A stretch of 64,000 bases of DNA from an uncultured Ilyobacter sp. (GTDB taxonomy: Bacteria > Fusobacteriota > Fusobacteriia > Fusobacteriales > Fusobacteriaceae): positions 372,001 to 436,000 of the forward strand of contig NZ_OY764865.1 in the NCBI RefSeq assembly GCF_963668515.1. The letters are read 5' to 3'. Shown one piece after another: positions 10,069 to 22,028 of this stretch. A model generated the notes under the pieces. It saw only the letters and a list, made by a program, of their open reading frames with translations. It made no database searches and had not been told where the DNA came from. The number at the start of each line of letters is the position of its first letter. Position 1 is the first letter of the stretch. The position numbers and the translations under genes are program-made.

Positions 10069-10157
10069 CAAAGTGTGATGATTCCTTACAGTTTTATTCT
10101 ATTACACTTTGTTGCCATTGTCAATGAAACAAAGTTTAATTATTTCTTTCACTTTGT
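10069..10157. promoter_or_regulatory. Four alternating CAAAGT operator-like half-sites around glpF promoter
   Basis: CAAAGTGT (10069-10076), ACACTTTG (10104-10111), ACAAAGT (10129-10135) and ACTTTGT (10151-10157) alternate in orientation. The middle pair, ACTTTGTT-N14-AACAAAGT (10106-10135), is a perfect 8-bp dyad spanning the -35 box. This suggests binding of a dimeric regulator; which one is unknown. Confidence 0.5.
10096..10124 (-). promoter_or_regulatory. Promoter of glpF-glpK
   Basis: Perfect -35 TTGACA (10119-10124) and -10 TAGAAT (10096-10101) with a 17-bp spacer on the minus strand. The transcript would begin near 10089. Confidence 0.85.
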
Positions 10158-10233
10158 TTTTTTTATACCATCTACCTCTCTAGACCTTGTTCTCCCTATA
10201 CCTTATAAATAAAATAAAAATTAATTTATTTGT

Positions 10234-10266
10234 AAAAAAAATAGGCGAAGTTTAAAAAAACCGCCT
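10234..10266 (-). terminator. Terminator of glpP transcript
   Basis: AGGCG (10243-10247) and CGCCT (10262-10266) close a hairpin with an inner GTTT/AAAC helix. On the minus strand it is followed by A and then eight T. It lies 160 nt downstream of the glpP stop, just after the 51-codon reading frame. Confidence 0.82.
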
Positions 10267-10282
10267 TCACTACTATATTTTT

Positions 10283-10438
10283 TTAAGTATTCTTTCTTTT
10301 TACCACTCTAGCCTGATATCTCTGTATCCAGTTTTTTTTTATGAAACAGTCACCTCTTACAATATAGAGTCCCTTCCTTATATTAAAAGAACCATACAGA
10401 AAATCTTGTAAGTATTTTCCTAAAACTATATATTCCAT
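10283..10438 (-). CDS. Small basic protein downstream of glpP (51 aa), hypothetical
   Basis: An open frame from ATG at 10438 to TAA at 10283, starting inside the last codons of glpP (13-nt overlap) and ending 17 nt before the terminator hairpin. The product is basic and rich in aromatic residues, beginning MEYIVLGKYLQDF and ending in RVVKRKN-T. It fills the otherwise unexplained gap between glpP and its terminator. The ribosome binding site is weak, so translation would depend on coupling to glpP. No family was recognised. It could be a chance frame. Confidence 0.42.
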   Translation of the reverse strand: MEYIVLGKYLQDFLYGSFNIRKGLYIVRGDCFIKKNWIQRYQARVVKRKNT

Positions 10439-10992
10439 AATTCTGTTTTAGTCGTAGATACTCCCGAAGCACCTGCTCCTAAGGCGTTCATTATATCCTC
10501 TTTATCAGTTATCAAGCCTCCTGCTATTACAGGTAGGTTCAGTTCATTTGACAGTCTTTTTATTATCTTCGGCATAAGTCCCGGTAGTATTTCCACAGCA
10601 TCTGGTTTTGTTTCTCTTGCATACTTCAGACTGTTTTCAAGAGATATTGAATCCAAAAGAAAAAACCTCTGGATCACTCTTACATTTAGTTTTTTGGCAG
10701 CTTTAATCAAGTTATACTTTGTACTTATTATCCCGTCTAAAGCTGTATTCTTTATCAAGTATTCTAAAGCATAAGTCGAATGAGACAAGCCCTCCACTAG
10801 ATCCGCATGCACAAAAACAATTTTCCCCTTCTCTTTCAGCTCTTCCACCATCCCCTTTATATTGAATAAATTTGATGTCAGTATAAATACAATCTCACTG
10901 TCTTCCTCCAGAGCTTTTTTAAATCCTATCTCATCCTTTATTGCTGGTATTACAGGATTTCTTTCCAATATTTCTTTGATAAAATTTGACAT
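10426..10992 (-). CDS. glpP: Glycerol uptake operon antiterminator GlpP
   Basis: A 188-aa RNA-binding antiterminator. In Bacillus, GlpP with bound glycerol 3-phosphate binds leaders of glp mRNAs and prevents termination. Family features visible are the N-terminal NPVIPAIKD, the TIM-barrel-like segments FVHADLVEGL and DGIISTKYNLIKAAK, the EILPGLMPK segment and the C-terminal PVIAGGLI. Its likely targets are the leader terminators at 9930-9979 and 7346-7397. GGGAGG precedes the ATG. It has its own promoter and a leader hairpin. Confidence 0.93.
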   Translation of the reverse strand: MSNFIKEILERNPVIPAIKDEIGFKKALEEDSEIVFILTSNLFNIKGMVEELKEKGKIVFVHADLVEGLSHSTYALEYLIKNTALDGIISTKYNLIKAAKKLNVRVIQRFFLLDSISLENSLKYARETKPDAVEILPGLMPKIIKRLSNELNLPVIAGGLITDKEDIMNALGAGASGVSTTKTELWNI

Positions 10993-11018
10993 ATTTTGTC
11001 CTCCCTTATAAAACAGCT

Positions 11019-11062
11019 AAATCTCATAAAACCATGAGATTTTAAAGTCACTAAATATTATA
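11019..11062 (-). promoter_or_regulatory. glpP -10 element and leader hairpin
   Basis: TATAAT on the minus strand (11057-11062) has only a weak -35 match. Directly after the expected start, AAATCTCAT (11034-11042 on the minus strand) pairs with ATGAGATTT (11019-11027) to make a 9-bp hairpin at the mRNA 5' end, which may stabilise or regulate the message. Confidence 0.5.
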
Positions 11063-11120
11063 CAGAAATAACAACTCATTTTAAGTATAGCATCGAACAC
11101 TCTTTATTATAAGAATAAAA

Positions 11121-11148
11121 TAAAAAGCAGAGGGAAATCTTCCTCTAC
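11121..11148 (-). terminator. Terminator downstream of nfn fusion gene
   Basis: GCAGAGG (11127-11133) pairs with CCTCTAC (11142-11148), including one G-U pair, followed on the minus strand by TTTTTATTTTATT. Confidence 0.85.
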
Positions 11149-11197
11149 TTTTTAAATAATATACCCATAAAATTATAGGGAAATGTTCTATATAAAA

Positions 11198-13507
11198 CTA
11201 ATTTTTTCTTTTATTATCCAAGTATAGCTCTATTTCAGCCGCTGCTTTTTTCCCGGCTTCCATTGCTAGAATTACCGTAGCTGCTCCTGTAACTGCATCT
11301 CCACCGGCATATACTCCCTCTCTTGAAGTTCTGTAGCTTCCCTCTTCTGTAGCTATACAGTTCCATCTGTTTATTTCAAGGCCTTCAGTGGTAGACGGTA
11401 TCAAAGTATTTGGTTTAGTTCCTATGGCCATTATAACACTATCTACTTCCATCACAAATTCAGATCCCTCTATCTCTACAGGTCTCCTTCTTCCTGATTG
11501 GTCAGCCTCTCCTAGCTCCATTCTGACACATCTCATACCTTCCACTGCTCCTGCAGAATCAACGATTATTTCTACCGGATTTACAAGGACATCCATTATT
11601 ACGCCTTCCTCTTTTGCATGGTGTACCTCTTCTACTCTGGCAGGGAGTTCAGCCTCACTTCTTCTGTAGACTATATGAGTTTCAGCACCTAGCCTAGCTG
11701 CAGTTCTGGCTCCATCCATGGCCACATTTCCTCCCCCTACTACCGCACATTTTTTACCCACGGCAACAGGAGTCATATAATCACTTTTATGTGCCTTCAT
11801 TAGATTTACCCTTGTTAAGAACTCATTTGCAGAAAATACTCCGTTTGCATTTTCACCGGGAATCCCCATAAAGTTTGGAAGTCCCGCACCGCTTCCTATA
11901 AACACGGCACTATAACCTTCTTTTTCCATAAGATTATCTATGGTGAACGTTTTTCCAATTACTGCATTTGTTACTATTTCTACCCCAAGTTTTTTTACAT
12001 TATCTATCTCTTTTTGAACCACTTTTTCTTTAGGCAACCTAAACTCCGGTATACCGTAAGTCAGTACTCCTCCAGCTTCATGTAAGGCTTCAAAAACAGT
12101 GACTTTATAACCTAATTTTGCTAATTCACTGGCTGCGGCAAGTCCTGCAGGTCCGCTTCCAACTACGGCTATTTTTTCTGGTTTTTCCTCTGCCTGGTCA
12201 GCCTTTGTCCCGTGCATTAGTGCATAATCCCCTACAAATTTTTCCAACTTACCTATTGATACAGGCTCTCCCTTTATTCCAACTATACATTTAGCTTCAC
12301 ATTGAGATTCCTGTGGACATACTCTTCCGCATATTGCAGGAAAACATGAACTTTCAAATATTATTTTGGCAGCCTCATCTATATTTGATTTTTTAAGCTC
12401 CTGTATAAACCCAGGTATATTTATTGATACAGGGCATCCCTCTATACACTTGGCATTTTTACAATTTAAACATCTTTCTGTCTCACATAAGGCTTCTTCT
12501 AGAGTGTAACCTGTGCACACCTCTTCAAAATTCTTAACTCTTATTTCAGGATCAAGAGAGTGTGCGATAACCCTTTTTTTCTTGTCTCTTTCTACGCATA
12601 CCTCTTCATCCTTGTGGTCATGGCACCCGCATCCACCATGATGATGTTCGTGGCCACTTTCATGATCCTCTTTTTCCAGGATTTTTCTACCCTCTTCGTT
12701 TTTATACATTCTCTGTCTTCTCATGGCCTCATCAAAGTCCACTTGATGTCCATCAAATTCAGGACCGTCCACACATGCAAATTTAACTTCATCACCTATA
12801 GTCACACGGCATGCTCCGCACATTCCGGTTCCGTCAACCATCAGCGGATTCAAGCTGACAACTGTAGGTATATTGTACTCCTTGGTTTTCATTGCTACAA
12901 ACTTCATCATGATCATAGGTCCTATTGCAACAACCTCATCATATTTTTTACCCTCTTTTTCTATTAACTGCTCTAGAAGGTCGGTTACCTTTCCATGCAC
13001 TCCGTAACTTCCGTCATCTGTACAGATATAGAGATTCTTAGAGACCTCTTTAAACTCCTCTTCTAATATTAAGGTATCTGCACTTCTAGTCCCTATTATT
13101 ACATCTGTATCTATATTGTTCTCTTTCATCCATTTTACTTGCGGATACACAGGTGCCGTTCCTACTCCTCCTGCTATAAAAAGAAACTTTTTTTTCTTTA
13201 ACTTTTCTATATCTTCATTTACAAATTCACTTTCATGTCCTAGAGGTCCTGCTACATCTATAAAATAGTCCCCTTCATTCATTTGGGCCATGCTTTGAGT
13301 ACTCTGTCCAAGCACTTGAAAAACAATAGTTACTAGCCCTTTACTTCTATCAAAGTCACATACAGTCAGAGGTATTCTCTCACCTTTTTCTTCATTTCTC
13401 ACTATAAGAAAATGTCCTGGTTTAGCTGAATTGGCAAGTGCCGGAGCATATATATCCATCAAATATATATTTTCAGTTAGTTTTCTTTTTTTCTTTATTT
13501 CAAACAT
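11198..13507 (-). CDS. Fused NfnAB-type NAD(P)H/ferredoxin oxidoreductase (sulfide dehydrogenase/GltA-like flavoprotein)
   Basis: A 769-aa fusion. Residues 1-275 match the NfnA/SudB-type subunit: FAD/NAD reductase fold (IAGGVGTAP near 112) and a [2Fe-2S] centre with C230, C233 and C245. Residues about 305-769 match NfnB/SudA/GltA small subunit: cysteines C346, C349, C354, C358, then C388-C407 for 4Fe-4S clusters, FAD motif VVGSGPAGL near 448 and NADPH motif VVGGGNVAMDG. Between them residues 281-304 hold seven His and three Cys (HEHHHGGCGCHDH). Separate NfnA and NfnB perform flavin-based electron bifurcation between ferredoxin, NADH and NADPH; the fused protein is expected to do so, though older annotations call it glutamate synthase small subunit or sulfide dehydrogenase. 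No glutamate synthase large subunit is nearby. Confidence 0.85.
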   Translation of the reverse strand: MFEIKKKRKLTENIYLMDIYAPALANSAKPGHFLIVRNEEKGERIPLTVCDFDRSKGLVTIVFQVLGQSTQSMAQMNEGDYFIDVAGPLGHESEFVNEDIEKLKKKKFLFIAGGVGTAPVYPQVKWMKENNIDTDVIIGTRSADTLILEEEFKEVSKNLYICTDDGSYGVHGKVTDLLEQLIEKEGKKYDEVVAIGPMIMMKFVAMKTKEYNIPTVVSLNPLMVDGTGMCGACRVTIGDEVKFACVDGPEFDGHQVDFDEAMRRQRMYKNEEGRKILEKEDHESGHEHHHGGCGCHDHKDEEVCVERDKKKRVIAHSLDPEIRVKNFEEVCTGYTLEEALCETERCLNCKNAKCIEGCPVSINIPGFIQELKKSNIDEAAKIIFESSCFPAICGRVCPQESQCEAKCIVGIKGEPVSIGKLEKFVGDYALMHGTKADQAEEKPEKIAVVGSGPAGLAAASELAKLGYKVTVFEALHEAGGVLTYGIPEFRLPKEKVVQKEIDNVKKLGVEIVTNAVIGKTFTIDNLMEKEGYSAVFIGSGAGLPNFMGIPGENANGVFSANEFLTRVNLMKAHKSDYMTPVAVGKKCAVVGGGNVAMDGARTAARLGAETHIVYRRSEAELPARVEEVHHAKEEGVIMDVLVNPVEIIVDSAGAVEGMRCVRMELGEADQSGRRRPVEIEGSEFVMEVDSVIMAIGTKPNTLIPSTTEGLEINRWNCIATEEGSYRTSREGVYAGGDAVTGAATVILAMEAGKKAAAEIELYLDNKRKN

Positions 13508-13616
13508 TTTGTTCCCCCTATTTTTATTTTTTATGAAAAGTATACCCCTATAATCTTTCCACTTATAGCCTCATTTTACGTCCCTTTATTGAAAAAAATC
13601 ATTTTTATTAGTTGAA

Positions 13617-13625
13617 ATTATATCA
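13617..13625 (-). promoter_or_regulatory. Extended -10 promoter of nfn fusion gene
   Basis: TGTGATATAAT on the minus strand gives an extended -10 (TGA before TATAAT). No good -35 lies at 17 bp. It would give a leader of about 105 nt. Confidence 0.5.
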
Positions 13626-13700
13626 CAATATCTCTGTTTTGGCCACTTTTAAAAGCTGAAAGATATTTTGATTTTAGAAAAAGTCCAAAAAATAAAAAAA

Positions 13701-13776
13701 TGGCGCTTCCAGCTGGACTCGAACCAGCGACAACGCGATTAACAGTCGCGCGCTCTACCAACTGAGCTATGGAAGC
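13701..13776 (-). tRNA. tRNA-Asn (anticodon GUU)
   Basis: A complete 76-nt cloverleaf with encoded CCA. The acceptor GCTTCCA pairs with TGGAAGC, the anticodon stem CGCGA/TCGCG encloses CTGTTAA, and the T-arm is GCTGG-TTCGAGT-CCAGC. It lies 12 nt after the 5S gene and is probably the last gene of the rRNA transcript. Confidence 0.97.
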
Positions 13777-13788
13777 ACATATATAAAA

Positions 13789-13907
13789 GCTTGGCAAGTA
13801 CCTATCCTCCCGGAGGGCTGCCCCTCAAGTACTTTCAGCGTATGCAGGCTTAACTTCTGGGTTCGGAATGTGACCAGGTGTACCCCTACAGCTATTCTCA
13901 CCAAGCT
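13789..13907 (-). rRNA. rrf: 5S ribosomal RNA
   Basis: About 118 nt with terminal helix AGCTTGG/CCAAGCT and the conserved loop CCGAACCCAGAAGTTAAG. It follows 23S by about 110 nt. Confidence 0.95.
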
Positions 13908-14014
13908 GTTATCTAACTATCAATTCTGCGCATGAAATAATCCACACTCAAATTAACATAAGATATCATATTTTATTGTCTGCCATGGGCATTCAAAACT
14001 ATATAGTAGATTTA

Positions 14015-16937
<2,923 letters not shown>

Positions 16938-16944
<7 letters not shown>

Positions 16945-17062
16945 TAAATTGTTCATCAGCTAACTCTCTTTCTTGACAAATTTTACTTCAAATGAAATAA
17001 ATTCATTCTCGGAAATTTCGTCAGAAAAAAAATTTAATGTTGATTTCTCTACTATATAGTTT
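16938..17062 (-). other. 23S leader with split processing stem and ~99-nt looped-out segment
   Basis: The 23S 3' trailer (13996-14021) is a continuous 26-nt sequence. Its two halves pair with two separate leader segments: 12 bp at 16938-16949 and 14 bp at 17049-17062. The 99 nt between them (16950-17048) have no partner in the trailer and would be extruded from the RNase III-type stem. Confidence 0.6.
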
Positions 17063-17084
17063 CCAATGTCCATACATAAAAAAA

Positions 17085-17160
17085 TGGTGGAGATAAGCGG
17101 AATCGAACCGCTGACCTTCGCAGTGCAAGTGCGACGCTCTCCCAACTGAGCTATATCCCC
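17085..17160 (-). tRNA. tRNA-Ala (anticodon UGC)
   Basis: A 76-nt cloverleaf with encoded CCA. The acceptor GGGGATA pairs with TATCTCC (one G-U) and the anticodon loop is CTTGCAC. It lies in the 16S-23S spacer, 7 nt after tRNA-Ile. Confidence 0.97.
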
Positions 17161-17167
17161 ATACCTA

Positions 17168-17244
17168 TGGTGCGTTCGAGTGGACTCGAACCACCGACCT
17201 CACGCTTATCAGGCGTGTGCTCTAACCACCTGAGCTACGAACGC
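17168..17244 (-). tRNA. tRNA-Ile (anticodon GAU)
   Basis: A 77-nt cloverleaf with encoded CCA. The acceptor GCGTTCG pairs perfectly with CGAACGC and the anticodon loop reads CTGATAA. It follows 16S in the usual Ile-Ala spacer arrangement. Confidence 0.97.
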
Positions 17245-17298
17245 GTTTTAGTAATGAGAACACTACCAAATAAATAGAGAAGGTTGTCTGTGCTCCTT

Positions 17299-18821
<1,523 letters not shown>

Positions 18822-18918
18822 AAAAAGTTTATTTAAATCTCTTACGAGATTATTAGCACCTAACTGTGTCCAAAATTTAATTTTGAACCATTGTCATCTA
18901 TGATGACGATTTTGACTT

Positions 18919-18931
18919 CCTTCTCTATTTA
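18919..18931 (-). other. 5' strand of 16S processing stem
   Basis: On the minus strand the leader segment TAAATAGAGAAGG is exactly complementary to the 16S trailer segment at 17271-17283. The 13-bp helix would enclose the whole 16S RNA, as expected for an RNase III processing stalk. Confidence 0.6.
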
Positions 18932-18983
18932 ATTGCTAATGTCCTCTATTTCCTTTCACACCGCTCTCTTGCGGACAAGAAAT

Positions 18984-19033
18984 ATAATAACACAACTAAA
19001 AAGATGAGTCAACGATTTTTTTGTTTTTTTCAA
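18984..19033 (-). promoter_or_regulatory. rRNA operon promoter with A-tract UP-like element
   Basis: TTGACT (19007-19012) and TATTAT (18984-18989) are 17 bp apart on the minus strand. Upstream lie two A-runs (19013-19033), like an UP element. The leader from here to 16S is about 155 nt. The rest of the 310-bp spacer up to dacA holds only the dacA terminator. Confidence 0.75.
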
Positions 19034-19093
19034 CAAAATTTTATTTCAAATATCCCCTTAAAGTTCTCATCTCAACAAAACCAGGGTTTCAAA

Positions 19094-19135
19094 CTAAAAT
19101 AATCCCTTTCATCATGTTGAAAGGGACTATTTTAG
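19094..19135 (-). terminator. Terminator hairpin at end of dacA
   Basis: An 18-bp stem with one mismatch and a 6-nt loop: CTAAAATA-A-TCCCTTTCA against TGAAAGGGA-C-TATTTTAG. It overlaps the dacA stop codon. T-rich sequence follows on both strands, so it can act in both directions. Confidence 0.75.
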
Positions 19136-20238
19136 AATATTTTTTTTAATTTATCTATAAATTTCTCTTTTCCTACACTCTCTCTGGCATAAATCTTTCC
19201 CTCTTTAACTTGTTCCCCGTTTACAATAAGCTGATAGCTTCCTAGTACACTTCCTTTTTTTATAGGAGCTTCTATACTTTTTATATAGGTCTTCCTTATT
19301 TCCACTCCCCAATTTTTGCTCATCAATTGTTCAAAATCTTCATCTGGATAACCGTATATTAAATCTTTTTTACCATATTCAATACCTACTCCAACCATTG
19401 GTTTCCAGATATTTATTAATTTTTGCACATGGTATTCATCATAAAATTTATCTAAGGAGTCAGTTACGACTTTATCTCTTATTTTTTCATTAGGTGACCC
19501 GAACACAACTGTTATAGTTGTTATACCATCTCTTTTTGCAGCGATACTGATGTTATACCCCGCTTTAGAATGATGACCTGTCTTTATTCCAAAGACCCCA
19601 TTTTTTTCTGAAAGAAGTTTATTTCTATTAACTATACGCTGAGTCCCATCTTGAATAAAATCCTCTTTTGATGAGGCAATAGCTATGTACTCTGGATATT
19701 TCAGCGCCTCTAGAGACAACTTGTAAATCCCAAAGGCAGTTCCTCTGTCCATAGGTTTACCCGTCATAGAAGGGGGAAGGCCCATGGGAGTATAAAACTC
19801 CACCTCATCTTCCAGCCCCAGTTCTTCAGCCTTTTGATTCATAAGTTTCACAAAAGAGTCCACATCTCCCGTACCGATATACTCTGCAAGGGCATAAGCT
19901 GCATTGTTGGCTGAATAGATTGCAGTGGCCTTTAGAAGATCTCTTACTGTCAATTTAGCTCCCTCTGCAACCCAGATCATGCTTCCTCCCACAGACCTTG
20001 CTTCTGCCGATATCTCCACTCTATCTTCTAAGCTTATATCTTTATTTCTTATACTGTCACAGGCTACCATGATAGTCATCATCTTGGTGACAGATGCAAT
20101 AGGATGTTTTTCATGTAAATTTTCCCTATAATATACGTTTCCATATGTGTCCCCCACCAATAAAGATGTGTAATCTTTATTTGCAAAAGTTATCAAACAG
20201 AGTACCACAGATAAAAATATTCCAATTTTCCTTCTCAA
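19132..20238 (-). CDS. dacA: D-alanyl-D-alanine carboxypeptidase (DacA, PBP5/6 family)
   Basis: Trims the terminal D-Ala of peptidoglycan pentapeptides in the periplasm. It has 368 aa. Residues 1-20 form a signal peptide (basic start, hydrophobic IFLSVVLCLITFA). The serine-peptidase motifs are S49-V-T-K52, S109-A-N111 and K219-T-G221. A C-terminal PBP5-like domain follows from about residue 275. The start codon is TTG at 20238, ten bases after AGGAG; no suitable ATG exists. It is a single-gene unit with its own promoter and terminator, just upstream of the rRNA promoter. Confidence 0.93.
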   Translation of the reverse strand: MRRKIGIFLSVVLCLITFANKDYTSLLVGDTYGNVYYRENLHEKHPIASVTKMMTIMVACDSIRNKDISLEDRVEISAEARSVGGSMIWVAEGAKLTVRDLLKATAIYSANNAAYALAEYIGTGDVDSFVKLMNQKAEELGLEDEVEFYTPMGLPPSMTGKPMDRGTAFGIYKLSLEALKYPEYIAIASSKEDFIQDGTQRIVNRNKLLSEKNGVFGIKTGHHSKAGYNISIAAKRDGITTITVVFGSPNEKIRDKVVTDSLDKFYDEYHVQKLINIWKPMVGVGIEYGKKDLIYGYPDEDFEQLMSKNWGVEIRKTYIKSIEAPIKKGSVLGSYQLIVNGEQVKEGKIYARESVGKEKFIDKLKKIF

Positions 20239-20273
20239 TTATTCTCAACTCCTGTTTATTTTTCAATTGAAAT

Positions 20274-20301
20274 ATTATATCATTTAAATAATTTTTTTCA
20301 A
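20274..20301 (-). promoter_or_regulatory. Promoter of dacA
   Basis: TTGAAA (20296-20301) and TATAAT (20274-20279), 16-bp spacer, with TGA directly before the -10 (extended -10). Confidence 0.7.
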
Positions 20302-20328
20302 AATATAAAGAGGGGAATAATCCCCTCT
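20302..20328 (-). terminator. Terminator of iscS-iscU
   Basis: AGAGGGGA (20309-20316) pairs with TCCCCTCT (20321-20328), loop of 4 nt, followed on the minus strand by TTATATTTT. It lies just after iscU. Confidence 0.88.
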
Positions 20329-20341
20329 CTTAGTTAAACTC

Positions 20342-20710
20342 CTATTTTTTACTCATATAATCTTCTATAGCGGCTTTTATCCCCTCTTCTGCAAGGACAG
20401 AACAGTGCATTTTTGCAGGTGGCAGTCCATCTAGTGCCTCTGCTACAGCTTTATTCGTAAGTTTTAAAGCTTCATTTACATTTTTATTCAATATCATTTC
20501 CGTAGATATAGATGAAGTTGCTATCGCCGATGCACAGCCAAATGTTCTAAACTTTACATCCTTGATGATGTCGTTCTCTATCTTTAGAAAAATTTCCATG
20601 ACATCTCCACATGAAGGGCTCCCTACTTTTCCATATCCATCTGGATTCTCTATTGTTCCTACATTTCTTGGATTCATAAAATGATCCATTACTTTTTCTG
20701 AATACTGCAT
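20342..20710 (-). CDS. iscU: Fe-S cluster assembly scaffold IscU/NifU N-terminal type
   Basis: Scaffold on which IscS builds [2Fe-2S]/[4Fe-4S] clusters. It has 122 aa with the three conserved cysteines C34 (SPSCGD), C59 (FGCASA) and C103 (MHCSV), and Asp36 next to the first. Only the NifU N-terminal domain is present. It lies 21 bp after iscS. Clients in this window include IspH, Nth, HydE and the Nfn fusion. Confidence 0.94.
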   Translation of the reverse strand: MQYSEKVMDHFMNPRNVGTIENPDGYGKVGSPSCGDVMEIFLKIENDIIKDVKFRTFGCASAIATSSISTEMILNKNVNEALKLTNKAVAEALDGLPPAKMHCSVLAEEGIKAAIEDYMSKK

Positions 20711-20731
20711 CTATTCCAGCTCCTTTATTTT

Positions 20732-21904
20732 TTATTTTCCAGCTTTAAATTCATTCCAAAGAGGTGATATCATTCTCAATTTTTCAACAATGGGCGGAAG
20801 CTCCTGTAAAACATAGTCAACTTCCTCTCTAGTGTTATACTTACCAAAACTAAATCTTATGGTTCCGTGAGCTATCTCTACAGGGATCCCCATTGCCAAT
20901 AAAACATGTGACGCCTGAAGGTCATCTGAAGAACAAGCAGATCCAGAACTAACAGCTATCCCTTTATAATTAAGTGTAAGAAGTATCGATTCCCCCTCCA
21001 AATACTTAAAGGTAATACTAGAAGTTCCTGGAAGTCTTTTAGCACCTTTTGCGTTGATTTGTATTTCAGGTATTCTTTTGAGAAGTTCACTTTCAAAATA
21101 ATCCCTCAACTCTTCTTCTCTTTTAAATTCTTCCTCTATATTTCTGTATGCTACCTCAAGGGCTGTCGCCATACCTACCATCCCAGGTACATCCGATGTT
21201 CCAGGTCTGAGTTTCTTCTCCTGACCTCCTCCGGTAAGAACCTTTCCAAGTCTTATTCCTGCTTTTATAAACAATCCCCCTATACCCTTAGGACCGTAAA
21301 ATTTATGTCCTGAGAAAGTAAGAAGGTCTATTCCCATCTCTTTAGGTTTTATATTTAGCTTTCCAACAGTCTGCACCGCATCTACATGAAAAACAATTCT
21401 GTTTTCTTTGGCCAGTTTACCAATCTCTTCCACCGGCTGGATAGTTCCCACCTCATTATTTCCATGCATTACTGTTATCAGTATTGTCTCTTTTTTTATA
21501 GCATTTTTCAGCTCATCTAGGTTTATGACTCCATTTTCATCCACAGAAACATAAGTCACCTCATATCCCTCTTTTTCAAGTTCTCTGCATGTATTCCTCA
21601 CTGCAGGATGCTCCACAGAGCTTGTTATTATATGGTTTCCTCTTTTTCTGTAGGCCTTTGCCACCCCTCTTATTGCAAGATTGTCAGATTCCGAACCAGA
21701 ACCTGTAAATATAAGTTCATCTGTCTCTATTCCAAAAATATCCGCTATTGTTTTTCTAGCTTCAACCATCGCTTTTTTAGATTCATTTCCAAAACTATGC
21801 ATGCTAGATGCATTTCCATAAATTTCACTAAAATAAGGAAGCATGGCTTCGAGAGCTTCCTTGTCCATCTTTGTTGTGGCGTTATTATCTAGATATACTC
21901 TCAT
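20732..21904 (-). CDS. iscS: Cysteine desulfurase (IscS/NifS)
   Basis: A PLP enzyme that releases sulfur from cysteine for Fe-S assembly. The N-terminal VYLDNNATTKMD is typical. The PLP lysine lies in SGHKFYGPKG and the catalytic Cys loop is SSGSACSSDD. I chose the ATG at 21904 (390 aa), which follows GGGGAG by 9 nt and gives the usual MRVYLDN start; the ATG at 21910 is an alternative, while the upstream frame to 21964 runs through the promoter. The enzyme forms a two-gene operon with iscU, a NifS/NifU-like minimal set without iscA, hscAB or a regulator nearby. Confidence 0.94.
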   Translation of the reverse strand: MRVYLDNNATTKMDKEALEAMLPYFSEIYGNASSMHSFGNESKKAMVEARKTIADIFGIETDELIFTGSGSESDNLAIRGVAKAYRKRGNHIITSSVEHPAVRNTCRELEKEGYEVTYVSVDENGVINLDELKNAIKKETILITVMHGNNEVGTIQPVEEIGKLAKENRIVFHVDAVQTVGKLNIKPKEMGIDLLTFSGHKFYGPKGIGGLFIKAGIRLGKVLTGGGQEKKLRPGTSDVPGMVGMATALEVAYRNIEEEFKREEELRDYFESELLKRIPEIQINAKGAKRLPGTSSITFKYLEGESILLTLNYKGIAVSSGSACSSDDLQASHVLLAMGIPVEIAHGTIRFSFGKYNTREEVDYVLQELPPIVEKLRMISPLWNEFKAGK

Positions 21905-21935
21905 TTTCATCCTCTCCCCTATAGAAATTAAATTA

Positions 21936-21964
21936 ATAATACCATTCTTTATTCCCAATGTCAA
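21936..21964 (-). promoter_or_regulatory. Promoter of iscS-iscU
   Basis: Perfect -35 TTGACA (21959-21964) and -10 TATTAT (21936-21941) with a 17-bp spacer, between nth and iscS. Confidence 0.82.
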
Positions 21965-22028
21965 GAATATATTTGTCCTTTTTACACTCTGAATTTACTA
22001 AGTTTCTCAAGAGTTCACAAAGATATAT

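Noticed and set aside
16960..17145. A 61-codon minus-strand frame across the 16S-23S spacer
   Set aside because: It starts inside tRNA-Ala and runs through the rRNA leader insert. Not treated as a gene, though the insert itself is reported.
20732..21964. IscS start at 21964
   Set aside because: That frame extends through the TTGACA/TATTAT promoter and has no ribosome site; ATG at 21904 (or 21910) fits the family.
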